Source: Chitinophagales bacterium (GTDB taxonomy: Bacteria > Bacteroidota > Bacteroidia > Chitinophagales > Chitinophagaceae). Taken from it: 41,485 nt of DNA. Below, piece by piece: positions 8,314-17,596 of the stretch (within the stretch, counting starts at the first letter, position 1; every line of letters starts with the position of its first letter). Under the pieces are notes generated by a model. It ran no database searches. It was given only the letters and a program-made list of their open reading frames with translations, and had not been told where the DNA came from. The DNA is taken from positions 1 to 41,485 of the forward strand of contig JAATGJ010000087.1 in assembly GCA_015654695.1 (NCBI GenBank), given 5' to 3'. Position numbers and translations under genes: made by a program.

Positions 8314-10383
8314 TCATTCAACCGGCATAGGTTCTTCTTTTTCACCAAAAATATATTGATTAAACCATTGCCAGTTATGCCAAACAGCTGCCAGCCGTTC
8401 TTTGGGTTTATTGATACCATGTCCAAATCCTTTATAAACGACCAGCCTGGAAGGGATGCCCCTGTCCTGCAAACCACGATACAATTCATAAGCATTGGGA
8501 ATAGGCACCCGCTTGTCAAACTCACCGTGCTGGATCAGTGTGGGCGTAGAAGCCTTATTAATATTGGTCATAGGCGAGGTCTTTAAATAAACGTTCATAT
8601 CATTCCAGGGTGTCGCTTCCAGGTATTGGCGGGTAAAGGGTGTAATATCTGTATTGACGTAATAAGTTACCCAGTTAGAAATACCAGCACCGACAGAAAT
8701 AGCTTTGAATATATGGGTATTGGTAGTAAGAAAAGCGGAAATATATCCGCCCTGGCTCCAGCCCATACAACCCATCCGCGACGTATCAATCATATTTTTA
8801 CTGTTTAACCATTCTATCCCACTGACAACATCCCACATATCACCCACTCCAAGATTACCTACATTAAGTGTACGGAATTTTTCGCCATACCCTGCGCTGC
8901 CGCGATAGTTCACCCGAAGCACCAGCGCTCCTTTTTCTACCCATTGCATGATAGGATAAACATAGGTGGGTACAGGATCGGGAAGATCAATACCGGTTGG
9001 GCCGCCATGAATGACTGCCAGCAAAGGATACTTCTTTTTGGGATCATAGTTTTTAGGTTTGAGTAACACACCTTCAATCATGGCTCCGTCTTTACTCTTC
9101 CATTGAATCACTTCGTTGACAGGAGTATTCCAGTCTTTGATCTGCGCAGTACTGTTGCTGACCTGTTTTAATGGTTGGTTCAAACGCCAGGAGTAGATTT
9201 CATTCAGGCCATCATAGTTTCTTCCCGATACGGCAATGGCATCCGTGTTCTTGCTGAAAGAAATACCACCGGGCAGGTCTAAAGGAAGTGTAATGACTTT
9301 TGACAACCCCGTTTTTAAATCAACGCTATACAGTTTTCGTTTTGTTTTTTCAAAAGCTGATATAAACAAACCAGCTTTATTCCAATCGGCGACCGATTTA
9401 TTTTCATCAATGTCTTTTGCTATTTCAACACTTTTTTTTGTTGTAAGATCATAAATAAAAAGCCGGTTGTTTTTGAAATAATTGGTGACGGAATCATTAA
9501 CCGAGCTGCCATAAACAAATGAATTTCCATCGGGACTCCAGTTATTAAAAAAATCGCCTGTTGGATGATTGATAACCGTTGTCATTTTTTTACTTGCTAC
9601 ATCCAGCAGTACAATGTCGGAACTTATGCCGGATAAAATAAGCGGATCCAATTGACGGTTAAACGCAACCTGTTTGCCGTCGGGGCTCCAGGAAAAACCG
9701 GCTACTGAAAAATCTCCTTCCGTCAGTTGTTTGGCTACAGGCAATAAAAAGCAACCGGGAACTTTTGCTGTATCTGTTTTCGTGGAATCTTTTTTTGCCG
9801 GGTAGCAAGGTAATTCTCCCGCGAGAAAAATAGAATCATAATGAAAATTGAGTATCCATAAATGGTGTTGCCTGTACTCTTTACCCTCTACAGCAAATGC
9901 GCCAAATCGTTCCCTGGTATTTTTTTCCTGTTTGCTGTCGGTTTGTGGTTTACTGTAAACGATTCTTGTTCCATCGGGGCTCCAGTCATAATTACTGATA
10001 CCGTCTTCATCTCTTGTAACCTGTATGGCTTCACCGCCCATTATTGAAATGATATATAGCTGTGTTTTTTCACCCCTGTTAGCGAGAAAGCTTACGAATT
10101 TTCCATCGGGTGTAAAGGCTGCATTGCTACTGCTGGCTTTGTTTGTCCTGGTTAATTGAACGGGACTTTCCCCATCCCTGGCCATCCATAGTTCATTATC
10201 GTATGCGTTGTTAGTCCAGTCTGTCGTTGTCACTGAATACACGATCGTTTTCCCATCAGGAGAAATAACAGGACTACCCACCCCTTTGAGGCTGATCCAT
10301 TTTTCAAAAGAAACAGAAGCGTTTTTTTGGCTAAAAGCGAAGAGTCCCGGCATCAATAATACCGCAAGAATTATTTTTTTCAT
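8314..10383 (-). CDS. Secreted S9 family peptidase (prolyl oligopeptidase / acylaminoacyl-peptidase type)
   Basis: A 689-residue periplasmic serine peptidase. A signal peptide (about 1-19) precedes an N-terminal beta-propeller built from TolB/DPP-like repeats (ISPDGKTIVYS, FTPDGKFVSFL, WSPDGTRIVYS, WSPDGKQVAFN) up to about residue 420, followed by the alpha/beta-hydrolase domain. The catalytic triad is complete: Ser543 in GWSQGG, Asp623 in GEFDKRVP and His655 in GFGHG. HGGPTG provides the oxyanion site. It would release dipeptides or blocked amino acids from short peptides. It is upstream of, and on the same strand as, the cyanophycinase-like gene, which fits a small peptide-scavenging unit. 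The start is the ATG at 10383. Confidence 0.94.
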   Translation of the reverse strand: MKKIILAVLLMPGLFAFSQKNASVSFEKWISLKGVGSPVISPDGKTIVYSVTTTDWTNNAYDNELWMARDGESPVQLTRTNKASSSNAAFTPDGKFVSFLANRGEKTQLYIISIMGGEAIQVTRDEDGISNYDWSPDGTRIVYSKPQTDSKQEKNTRERFGAFAVEGKEYRQHHLWILNFHYDSIFLAGELPCYPAKKDSTKTDTAKVPGCFLLPVAKQLTEGDFSVAGFSWSPDGKQVAFNRQLDPLILSGISSDIVLLDVASKKMTTVINHPTGDFFNNWSPDGNSFVYGSSVNDSVTNYFKNNRLFIYDLTTKKSVEIAKDIDENKSVADWNKAGLFISAFEKTKRKLYSVDLKTGLSKVITLPLDLPGGISFSKNTDAIAVSGRNYDGLNEIYSWRLNQPLKQVSNSTAQIKDWNTPVNEVIQWKSKDGAMIEGVLLKPKNYDPKKKYPLLAVIHGGPTGIDLPDPVPTYVYPIMQWVEKGALVLRVNYRGSAGYGEKFRTLNVGNLGVGDMWDVVSGIEWLNSKNMIDTSRMGCMGWSQGGYISAFLTTNTHIFKAISVGAGISNWVTYYVNTDITPFTRQYLEATPWNDMNVYLKTSPMTNINKASTPTLIQHGEFDKRVPIPNAYELYRGLQDRGIPSRLVVYKGFGHGINKPKERLAAVWHNWQWFNQYIFGEKEEPMPVE

Positions 10384-10589
10384 ACACCTGGTTTATATTT
10401 CTGAATGTACATAAACTTATTCTGCCGGGAACAGTATCGCTGTTTTTGTTTTTAATCCTTACCCGGTTACCCGGGCTATAAATGCCCGGCAGGAATGAAA
10501 ATATACATTTCATCAGGGAAATGTCTCCATACGTGGAGCATAATTTCAAAATCAGTCAAATTACCTGACATTTGAATAAAACCGGGTTT

Positions 10590-11414
10590 ATGAAAAGTAT
10601 TGCAGTTTTCTTATTGGCCTTTTTTATTGTTTCCTGTGCGGGAGGAAAGGAAAACACGTATACAGGAAGCACTCCGGCTGCCCCTGCTATAAGGTCATTC
10701 CTGGGAATTTCCCTGCATGATTCTATTGATTTCATCCGGTGGAAATTAATTTTCCGGAATAACCAATACCATCTTCAGTGCAATTATGGGATTGGCAAAC
10801 CCAACACAAATGGTTTTATAAACGGAGGTCAAAAAATTGAATTTAGTGGTGAGTTAAAAAAAGAAAAAAATCATTACCTGCTCCGGCACGGTAATAAAAC
10901 TTTAAAGGCCGCTGAATTTAATGCGGACCTGCTTCATTTGCTGGATGCAGACAATAGCCTGTTAATAGGGAACGGCGGATGGAGTTATACACTTAACAAT
11001 ACTACACCTTCGCTCTCTGATCAAACCAGTATTAGTGCTCCGCAAACCCTTTTAAAAGATTCAATGGCTTTTGAAGGACGGACTCCCTGCAATATACCCG
11101 GGGTTATTCCTCCCGGCGTGGACTGCTATAAATTAAAATGGCTTATCATTCTTTACGCCAATGCTGAAAAAAATGAACCCGGTACCTATAAAGTACTTGG
11201 CACCGGGTGGCGTAAAGAAGGTGGCAGGAAAGGCAACTGGAAAATCGTTACCGGGAAGAATGGGCGGATCACTTACCAGTTAAATGATGATAAAGAAAAT
11301 GGGGTCCTCTACTTTTTAAAAATGGATGAACATATACTTGTGTTTACAGATGCTGACGGAAAATTATTGGTAGGTAACGAAGATTTCAGCTATACCATGA
11401 ACAGCAGGTGGTGA
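10590..11414 (+). CDS. Lipoprotein with two internally repeated beta domains
   Basis: A 274-residue protein of unknown function with a lipoprotein signal (FFIVSC, Cys16 the lipidation site). The mature part contains two related segments. The first ends DADNSLLIGNGGWSYTLN and the second ends DADGKLLVGNEDFSYTMN, each preceded by a gly-rich strand region, which resembles the repeat seen in NlpE-like N-terminal domain proteins. I chose the ATG at 10590 over the in-frame TTG at 10572 because the signal peptide begins there. It diverges from the S9 peptidase gene. A role as a surface or periplasmic sensor or stress lipoprotein would be a guess. Confidence 0.75.
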   Translation: MKSIAVFLLAFFIVSCAGGKENTYTGSTPAAPAIRSFLGISLHDSIDFIRWKLIFRNNQYHLQCNYGIGKPNTNGFINGGQKIEFSGELKKEKNHYLLRHGNKTLKAAEFNADLLHLLDADNSLLIGNGGWSYTLNNTTPSLSDQTSISAPQTLLKDSMAFEGRTPCNIPGVIPPGVDCYKLKWLIILYANAEKNEPGTYKVLGTGWRKEGGRKGNWKIVTGKNGRITYQLNDDKENGVLYFLKMDEHILVFTDADGKLLVGNEDFSYTMNSRW

Positions 11415-11508
11415 GGATCTGCGATAGTAATAAAAGGACGTCGCGTTTGTAAGATTACACCTGCGCAACATCACGGATCAAAATGTGAGCGTGAAAGAAA
11501 TAAAATAA

Positions 11509-11937
11509 TCACTGCCCGGTTTCTGTATATTTTTTAAAATTGTCCAGTATAGCCTGCCATCCTCCCTGTTGCATTTCCAGGGAATGTGTGTTTTCAGCTT
11601 CAAAACTTTCCACTACTTTAGTTTTATTCCCCTGTGACGAGAAAGTTATTTTCGTTTTTCTGCCATCACCCATCGTATACTCTATGTATTCATTATTATT
11701 TACCGCGTCGTAAACTCCCCCGAAATCAAAACCTATACTACCATCTTTTGCTTCCATCCTCGAAACAAAGCTGCCGCCAACCCGCAAATCATTTTCTGCA
11801 CGGGGAGTATGCCAATCGTCAGATGCGTTACACCATTTAGTGATGTGTTCAGGCTTTGTCCAGTATTCCCAGACTTTTTCTACCGGGGCATTGATAGTAT
11901 TCTCTACCGTAATGACTGTTTTTTCCTGGATTTCCAT
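11509..11937 (-). CDS. SRPBCC (AHSA1/START-like) domain protein
   Basis: A 142-residue cytoplasmic protein of the activator-of-Hsp90-ATPase-homologue-1-like family. The signature NAPVEKVWEYWTKPEHITKW at the N-terminus, GGSF and the C-terminal helix (GGWQAILDNFKKY) outline a single helix-grip fold with a hydrophobic pocket. Such proteins bind small hydrophobic ligands; in many bacteria they are partnered with ArsR regulators, but none is adjacent here. The ATG is at 11937. The gene stands alone, convergent with the lipoprotein gene. No ligand can be assigned. Confidence 0.9.
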   Translation of the reverse strand: MEIQEKTVITVENTINAPVEKVWEYWTKPEHITKWCNASDDWHTPRAENDLRVGGSFVSRMEAKDGSIGFDFGGVYDAVNNNEYIEYTMGDGRKTKITFSSQGNKTKVVESFEAENTHSLEMQQGGWQAILDNFKKYTETGQ

Positions 11938-12068
11938 TTTATTTTTATTTTTTGTTATTGTGTTTTTGTTTACACTACAAATATCTTGTAACTGTTTAAA
12001 CTAAATGCTGTGTGAAAACGACAATTAAAGGGTTGTTTGCGGCAGTAATAAAACTAGTTTTTATTCTT

Positions 12069-13202
12069 CTATTGCTTTTCTTTAAAATATTCTTTCCACA
12101 CTACCGATTGGCCGGTTTTAGATGATTGCCTGGCAGCCGTCAGTATCTTCACCACCATTTCATTATTAGCCGGGGCTGAAAGATCATAGGTTCCCATCTT
12201 AATATTACCTCTTATCACATTGGCAAAATATATAAACGGATCGTTCCTGTCGGCAGGTAACCGTTCAGCCGCTATAGATTCAGCGTCTTTTTTCTCGTTT
12301 TCTTTCAGCAGCATGTTTGTTCCGTCTTTACAAAAAACATACCCGGTAACGCCATACAGCTCCATGTCTTTACGGCCAAAAGGCCAGTTCCATGATGCCT
12401 CTATAATTACCTGCGTTTTTTTATACGTAATGATAATGGTGGCTTCATCATCCACTTTTGGATACAAGTTTGGTTTTATCTGTTGTGTAACAGCCGTGAC
12501 TGTTTCCGGTGTTTCTCCTTTCATCAGCCAGGTACTTAAGTTGGCTCCATAACATCCAAAGTCTGTCAGCGCACCGCCTCCATTCAAAACAGGGTCGGTA
12601 AGCCATGCTAAAAATTCATTGCTGCAACCGATCTCGGCAGGGCCTTTATGACCTGTATGAAAAACAATTTTTCGTATATCACCCACCCGCTGTTCCTGTT
12701 GCACCAACTGGTAAGCCTTTGCATTACTGCCATACCAGGTAGTTTCATAATTGGTAAGTAAATAAATGTTATGTTTTTTTGCAAGGCTGAGCATTTTATC
12801 CGCGTGTTCAGCACTTACTGCCAAAGGCTTTTCTACCATTACATGAATACCCAGTGGCGCGCAATACTCCACCACTTTTAAATGATCATAAATAGCATTA
12901 AAGGCAAGCACCGCTTCCGGTTTTGTTTTTCCGATCATCTCTTCCATGGTCGCATACACCAGGTTCATCGAAAACCCATACCGCTTTGAATATCTTTCCG
13001 CCAGGGCCCGGTTGGGTTCTGCGATGCCGACTATTTCAATATCTCCACGGTTTTCCCTGCCCAGTATCCCATGTGCATGATCATGTACCAATCCAACTAC
13101 TGCAACCCTAAGGGGCTTTTGACGAACAATATCTTTTTGTGCCATAAGAGGCATGACAGATACTATTAACAATATAACCAGTATCAAAGTTTTTTTGAAC
13201 AT
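12069..13202 (-). CDS. Exported Gfo/Idh/MocA family oxidoreductase
   Basis: A 377-residue NAD(P)-dependent sugar-dehydrogenase-like protein with a Sec-type signal peptide (residues 1-22, ending PLMAQ). The Rossmann segment LRVAVVGLVHDHAHG lacks the usual GxGxxG spacing, while the catalytic-loop EKP is kept at 124-126 (HVMVEKPLAV) and the C-terminal beta-sheet domain is full length. Family members oxidise or reduce hydroxyls on sugars and inositols. Export is common for these enzymes in Bacteroidota, and exported members usually carry a tightly bound cofactor. It is followed on the same strand by an alpha/beta hydrolase whose gene ends at 13339, but that gene is upstream, so the operon relation is uncertain. 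Confidence 0.88.
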   Translation of the reverse strand: MFKKTLILVILLIVSVMPLMAQKDIVRQKPLRVAVVGLVHDHAHGILGRENRGDIEIVGIAEPNRALAERYSKRYGFSMNLVYATMEEMIGKTKPEAVLAFNAIYDHLKVVEYCAPLGIHVMVEKPLAVSAEHADKMLSLAKKHNIYLLTNYETTWYGSNAKAYQLVQQEQRVGDIRKIVFHTGHKGPAEIGCSNEFLAWLTDPVLNGGGALTDFGCYGANLSTWLMKGETPETVTAVTQQIKPNLYPKVDDEATIIITYKKTQVIIEASWNWPFGRKDMELYGVTGYVFCKDGTNMLLKENEKKDAESIAAERLPADRNDPFIYFANVIRGNIKMGTYDLSAPANNEMVVKILTAARQSSKTGQSVVWKEYFKEKQ

Positions 13203-13338
13203 AGTGTTATTTTAGGACAAATATAAACCGCCGGAGGTCTTGTTGGCAAATAGTTCTATCGCCCCGTATTAATTGATTTCATCGGATAGACCCATATCCG
13301 AATTGCTTAGCGAAGACACCGCAGGAATAAATTGCCCA

Positions 13339-14205
13339 TTAAATTTTCATTAACTGGCGCATTACGCGGTGAAGACCAGATTCAGTATCCAGCATTGTTT
13401 CCAGTATGGAATAATGATTTACTCCCTCTATCTGTACTATTTCTGCAGGGATGCTTTCTTTCCAGCATGTATATAATTCTTTGCTTTGATCCACAAACTC
13501 GTTTGTTTCATCACTGCCCACTACCACTGCCAATGGGCATTGCGTGGCGGGTAACAGTTGAACCGGGCTGTTTCGAATAGCCATTTCCGTATCCATATTC
13601 AGTACCTCGTTAATATCAGAAAGCCGGATAGGGATTAAATTAAACAAACCGCTGATAGTACATACTCCTTTGATCACATCTGCCGTGAGACCAAAATGCT
13701 TCCCCCCGGTAGCTCTCGCGGCAGTCGTCAGTAGCATACCTGCCAGGTGGCCTCCTGCGCTATGCCCGGCGATATAAAGCTGGCCGGGATCACCATTATA
13801 TGCGGATATGTGTTGATACACCCAATGGACAGCCTCCCGGCATGATACCGATACCTGGTCAATAGATGCTGAAGGCGCCAGCGGATAGTTAATCAGAACA
13901 GTAGTAATGTTATCATCCCGAAAAGCTTTAGCGATAAACTGAACATCTGCTTTACCTGATTTATGCCAATAACCACCGTGAATAAAGATCAATGTTTTTG
14001 AGAAAGGTTGTGACGAAGGATATATATCCAGTTGTTCGCGGGGTAATTTACCGTAGGCGATATCTTTAATGACATGAAATTCCTTTTCTGTTTGCCTGCT
14101 CAGTAATTCCCATCTTTCCAGGTGTGTTGCAAAAGCAGGAACATGCAACCGGTTATTAAACTGCCTGTTAAGAGCAGCCTGGTCGTATTGTTTATATAAA
14201 AACAT
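13339..14205 (-). CDS. Alpha/beta hydrolase, arylformamidase (kynurenine formamidase)-like
   Basis: A 288-residue cytoplasmic hydrolase. It has HGGYW at 76-80, characteristic of kynurenine-formamidase-like esterases, the nucleophile elbow GHSAGG with Ser149, an acid candidate in VVGSDETNEF and the terminal His in GVNHYSI. Arylformamidases hydrolyse N-formylkynurenine in tryptophan catabolism, but no kynurenine-pathway genes are visible, so a general esterase role is equally possible. It ends 19 bases before nothing else on its strand; upstream, the DJ-1/PfpI gene stops 19 bases before this ATG, so the two are probably cotranscribed. Confidence 0.87.
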   Translation of the reverse strand: MFLYKQYDQAALNRQFNNRLHVPAFATHLERWELLSRQTEKEFHVIKDIAYGKLPREQLDIYPSSQPFSKTLIFIHGGYWHKSGKADVQFIAKAFRDDNITTVLINYPLAPSASIDQVSVSCREAVHWVYQHISAYNGDPGQLYIAGHSAGGHLAGMLLTTAARATGGKHFGLTADVIKGVCTISGLFNLIPIRLSDINEVLNMDTEMAIRNSPVQLLPATQCPLAVVVGSDETNEFVDQSKELYTCWKESIPAEIVQIEGVNHYSILETMLDTESGLHRVMRQLMKI

Positions 14206-14224
14206 TGAGTGTTGCGACTCCGGC

Positions 14225-14809
14225 TCAACCCGGCATGATTGCTTTTTCCGTTTCTTTCAGGCAATTAAAAACGATCTTGTAAAATTCAGGATGAGATTGC
14301 CAGGTTTTCCCCGTAACAATTCTGCCATCTTTTACTGCTTCATCAGGGGTAACGTAAATACCTCCGCAGCATTCCACTTCAAACTTCACATGTTCATAGC
14401 AGGCGATCTTTCTTTTGTCAACCAAACCGGCTGTTACCAATATCTGTACACCATGACAAATAGCAAAAACATATTTACCCCTGTCATAAAATTCTTTCGT
14501 GATGCGGATCACTCTTAGATCATTACGTAAATATTCAGGAGCACGGCCCCCGGGAAAAAGAACAGCCCTGTACTCATCAGTGTCCACCTCATCAAATGAA
14601 ATCTGGGATTCCACTATATAACCTTTGCGTTCTACATACGTATCCCATCCCGGCTCAAAATCATGGATCACCAGGTTCATGGCTTTCACGGCGGGCGCTG
14701 CAATGACCGGCTCAAAGCCTGCTTCCCGCAAACGGTGAGTGGCATACAGTATTTCAAAACTTTCCCCGGCATCGCCGGTGATGATGAGTATTTTTTTATC
14801 CGGATTCAT
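14225..14809 (-). CDS. DJ-1/PfpI family protein
   Basis: A 194-residue protein of the class-I glutamine-amidotransferase-like superfamily. The nucleophile elbow AICHG places Cys118 next to His119, and Glu17 (GDAGESFE) is in the position that activates the cysteine in DJ-1/PfpI proteins. FPGGRAPEYLR at 85-95 is the usual loop. Members act as glyoxalases, chaperones or proteases against damaged proteins and dicarbonyls; which applies cannot be read here. The gene precedes the arylformamidase-like gene by 19 bases on the same strand, suggesting one transcript. Start is the ATG at 14809. Confidence 0.9.
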   Translation of the reverse strand: MNPDKKILIITGDAGESFEILYATHRLREAGFEPVIAAPAVKAMNLVIHDFEPGWDTYVERKGYIVESQISFDEVDTDEYRAVLFPGGRAPEYLRNDLRVIRITKEFYDRGKYVFAICHGVQILVTAGLVDKRKIACYEHVKFEVECCGGIYVTPDEAVKDGRIVTGKTWQSHPEFYKIVFNCLKETEKAIMPG

Positions 14810-14874
14810 AGCTTTAAAGTTAATGTAAATCCGGATGGCTGAAATAACAGACTTTTATTAACCATACTATTTTA

Positions 14875-15435
14875 TTATATACTCAACCCAGGGCGGATTT
14901 GAAGCCATTGTTCTTTTGAAATGGCATACATATAATTCAGTTGGGGGGCTTCACCATAATAAGCCATTTCTTCCTCCGCTATTTTTACAGCGCCCAGTCT
15001 TTCAATAGATACCTGCGAACGTTTATTAATGGCGCCTATATAAAACGTAACTGTATTGACAAACTGGAATGCATGATCAAGCATTAATTTCTTCAGGGCA
15101 TAATTGTGTCTCCTGCCCCAATGGCTGCGTATAAAAAATGTATACCCGATAGAAACGGTATTCGTTTCAGCATGGTAATCGCTGTATCTTGAGCTGCCTA
15201 TTATCTCATTTGTTTGTGCGTCTTTAACCAAAAACGCCCCTCCCGATTCTATAGCTCCTTCAAAATAATTTTGAAACTCCTGCCGCTGATACCTGTTTTT
15301 ATTGGGATGCTGCTCCCAGATTAACGGATCTGAAGCAGCGTTATATAAACTTTCAAAGTCTGATTCTTTAAGTGGATCAGCGATCACCAGGCTGCTATGA
15401 AGCAACGGTTGAAAATTAATACCCGATATTATCAT
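14875..15435 (-). CDS. GNAT N-acetyltransferase, RimJ/RimL type
   Basis: A 186-residue acetyltransferase of the GNAT_3 type. The core YTFFIRSHWGRRHNYALKKL (about 112-131) is the acetyl-CoA pyrophosphate loop, with the Q/R-x-x-G-x-G/A pattern recognisable as SHWGRRH, and the SIERLGAVKIAE segment near the C-terminus is typical of RimJ/RimL proteins. It would acetylate an amino group of a protein N-terminus or small molecule. It is the first gene upstream of the DJ-1/PfpI gene on the same strand, with a 65-base gap. The ATG at 15435 is used; the substrate is unknown. Confidence 0.88.
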   Translation of the reverse strand: MIISGINFQPLLHSSLVIADPLKESDFESLYNAASDPLIWEQHPNKNRYQRQEFQNYFEGAIESGGAFLVKDAQTNEIIGSSRYSDYHAETNTVSIGYTFFIRSHWGRRHNYALKKLMLDHAFQFVNTVTFYIGAINKRSQVSIERLGAVKIAEEEMAYYGEAPQLNYMYAISKEQWLQIRPGLSI

Positions 15436-15789
15436 AACAAAAGAAATTGAAAATGGTGGATGTGTACAAAGCTAACCCGGATACCAGCATGATGTGACCC
15501 ATTTTTAGAAAATAGTGACGAAAGGATTTGACCCGGCGAAACGATAGCTGTAAACCTGGATTGCTGTTATATAATGAATGAATGCTACAAACCAGTAAAG
15601 ACGCTGATACCGGGTGCACCGTTGATGGGAATTTTTTTACTCTGGTGGAATGAGTATTTTGGGGAAAATCTTTCCTTTTCAAAGCTGAATAAAGCCCGGC
15701 AGGAAATTTGATGCAGGTCACCATGTATAAACATAAAGCTGAGGGTAACATTAGAAAAAATACGATTATTATTAACGTAAAATAACATA
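15436..15789. other. 354-base intergenic region between divergent genes
   Basis: It separates the minus-strand GNAT gene from the plus-strand receiver-domain gene. Open frames cross it on the minus strand, but they have no family features and run into the start of the receiver gene, so I reject them. The last 60 bases are AT-rich and probably carry the promoter for the receiver gene. No strong palindrome or RNA structure was noticed. Confidence 0.5.
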
Positions 15790-16176
15790 ATGTCAAACAC
15801 AAACATCCTGCAAAGCAAACCTGTAAAAAAAGTTCTTGTCGTAGAAGATGAGGGCGAAATGTGTTTATTGTTAAACCTCCTTCTTGACAGCGAAAAAATG
15901 GAACTCGTTTACGTACAAGACCTGTTGACAGCTAACGAATATCTTCTAAAAGAAAAACCATCAGTAGTCATCCTTGACAATAAATTACCGGATGGATATG
16001 GCGTGGACTTCATTAATTATATCAAAAAAAACTACCCGGACATCCGTATCATTATGATATCAGGGTATGGTGCTGCCGTTAAAGATGTAGCTATGGAAAA
16101 TGGGGCGGATATTTTCCTCGAAAAGCCTTTCACCAGGGACCAGATCTATCAATCTATTGAGAAACTGCTGAATTAG
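15790..16176 (+). CDS. Single-domain response regulator (receiver domain only)
   Basis: A 128-residue CheY-like receiver. The acidic pocket is E19-D20, the phosphoacceptor is Asp63 in ILDNKLPDG, the conserved hydroxyl residue is Ser91 in MISGYG and the invariant lysine is Lys112 in LEKPF. There is no output domain, so it must act by protein contact, either as a phosphorelay intermediate or on a partner. No histidine kinase lies in the window, so it is an orphan. The first 12 residues precede the fold. The ATG is at 15790. Confidence 0.93.
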   Translation: MSNTNILQSKPVKKVLVVEDEGEMCLLLNLLLDSEKMELVYVQDLLTANEYLLKEKPSVVILDNKLPDGYGVDFINYIKKNYPDIRIIMISGYGAAVKDVAMENGADIFLEKPFTRDQIYQSIEKLLN

Positions 16177-16376
16177 TATAACGATTACATTGGCTGTGAA
16201 AAGAATAAGTTTGTTTTTCTTTCATAAACATTGTTTGAAAGCATGCTTGTTTTCCTCACTCAAATTATTTACCAGCCAATTTATTAATTATTTTTTCAAT
16301 TTACCTTTTAGCATGGTGAATAAATAAGACGGGAAAGCGCCGGTGAATTTTGTGCGCCATCTATCCACGTAAAAAA

Positions 16377-17353
16377 CTACCTGGCATTCACACTCTTCAC
16401 AGGTGCAAGTACACCATTAGTATCTTCTGCATGTAAAAAATTCAAATCCAACCCATCCAGTACAATTACTCCCTGCAGGGAAGAGTACTTCGCTGCATCC
16501 TGTTGCCATGACCATGCAAGTTTACCATCCGGGGTGTATTCCAGCAATTGTGTGCCGGTGGCGCCGAACTTTGGGCCATGTCCCTGCCAGTTGGTAACAA
16601 CATAATTACCATTGGCAAGAATTTGAAAGCCCGCATAAAAATTAGGCTTTACTTCAGCAGGCCCGCCAATTGTATCTGTCAATTTTCCATCGGGTGCAAA
16701 TAGCTGAAAGTTTTTTGAAAACCCTGTACTCACTATAGTTTGCCCGTTTGCCAAACGTAAGGCCTGCCATGCATGCGGTTTATCCACCCCGTTTACTTTA
16801 GTTTGCCATATAATCTCTCCTTTATCATTTCCTTCGAATACGATATTATCAGAAGTGATTAAAAAATTACCTGATGGAGTTTCACGAACAAGCCGCACAT
16901 AACCAAAGCCCGGATAATTAATAGACGCCTGATGATACCGGCTGCATCCACCTCTGCTAGCACTATTCCTTTTTTTCCCTGCCAGTCTAAGCCGGTTAGT
17001 AAGGTATTGCCGTTCCGCAACCTCCTCGCGGCGATAGTGCCGGGATACGAAGTAAGCTCATACAATTTTTTACCATTGGAAATACGCCGTTCTTCATAAC
17101 CTGAACCTGTGCCAATAAGCACCCTGTTCCTGCCCACTAACTGTATATCCCGCCCGGCAGGTACCGTTACATACCAATTGGCCCCGGGACTGGCAATGTT
17201 CACATAACTCAATTGAGATAACCCTTCATCACGCAATAAAAGCTGACGGCCATTGTAACCGCTATATAATTTCTTACTACCGGCTTTTTGTGATCCGCAA
17301 TGGCTAAAAGCCAGCGATACCAGTGTAATCAACAGCAGCAGGTGACGATTCAT
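16377..17353 (-). pseudogene. Exported beta-propeller (PQQ-like/arylsulfotransferase-like) protein, frameshifted
   Basis: From the ATG at 17353, a signal peptide (MNRHLLLLITLVSLAFSHCG) is followed by propeller-like repeats (GRNRVLIGTGSG, RLRNGNTLLTGLDW) as far as about 16925, where the frame is lost. The next frame picks up in register with INYPGFGYVRLVRETPSG, then ALRLANGQTIVSTG and LANGNYVVTNWQGHG, ending at 16377. The joined product is about 325 residues with repeated NGN-type blades, resembling PQQ-like or arylsulfotransferase-type propellers. One missing base near 16920-16930 explains the break. Both halves are otherwise intact. It may be a true pseudogene or a sequencing error. The biochemical role is unknown; NGNTLLTG-type blades are common in exported Bacteroidota proteins. 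Confidence 0.8.
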
Positions 17354-17596
17354 GCTCTTGTCAACAATTTTATTGATGTTGTTCATTTTACATTTTGCCC
17401 GGTAAAATTAGGCAAGAGTATTCTATTAACGTTCCTTTTAAAACAACCAGTACCAAAAGCAGAGGTCAATAACGATGAATTGTTTATTGACATCGTGTCA
17501 TACCAGCCTGTATGAAACAACAGGATACGGAGAATAAATTACATTTACACCCGGAGTGATAACTTGTATTAAAACAATAATTCAGAAAAAAATACC

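Noticed and set aside
8135-8317. Minus-strand 60-residue frame between the S9 and cyanophycinase-like genes
   Set aside because: It overlaps the start of the cyanophycinase-like gene, shows no recognisable family and lies in the only intergenic space there.
15416-15818. Minus-strand open frames between the GNAT and receiver-domain genes
   Set aside because: They have no family features, overlap the starts of both real genes and do not begin with a plausible signal or fold.
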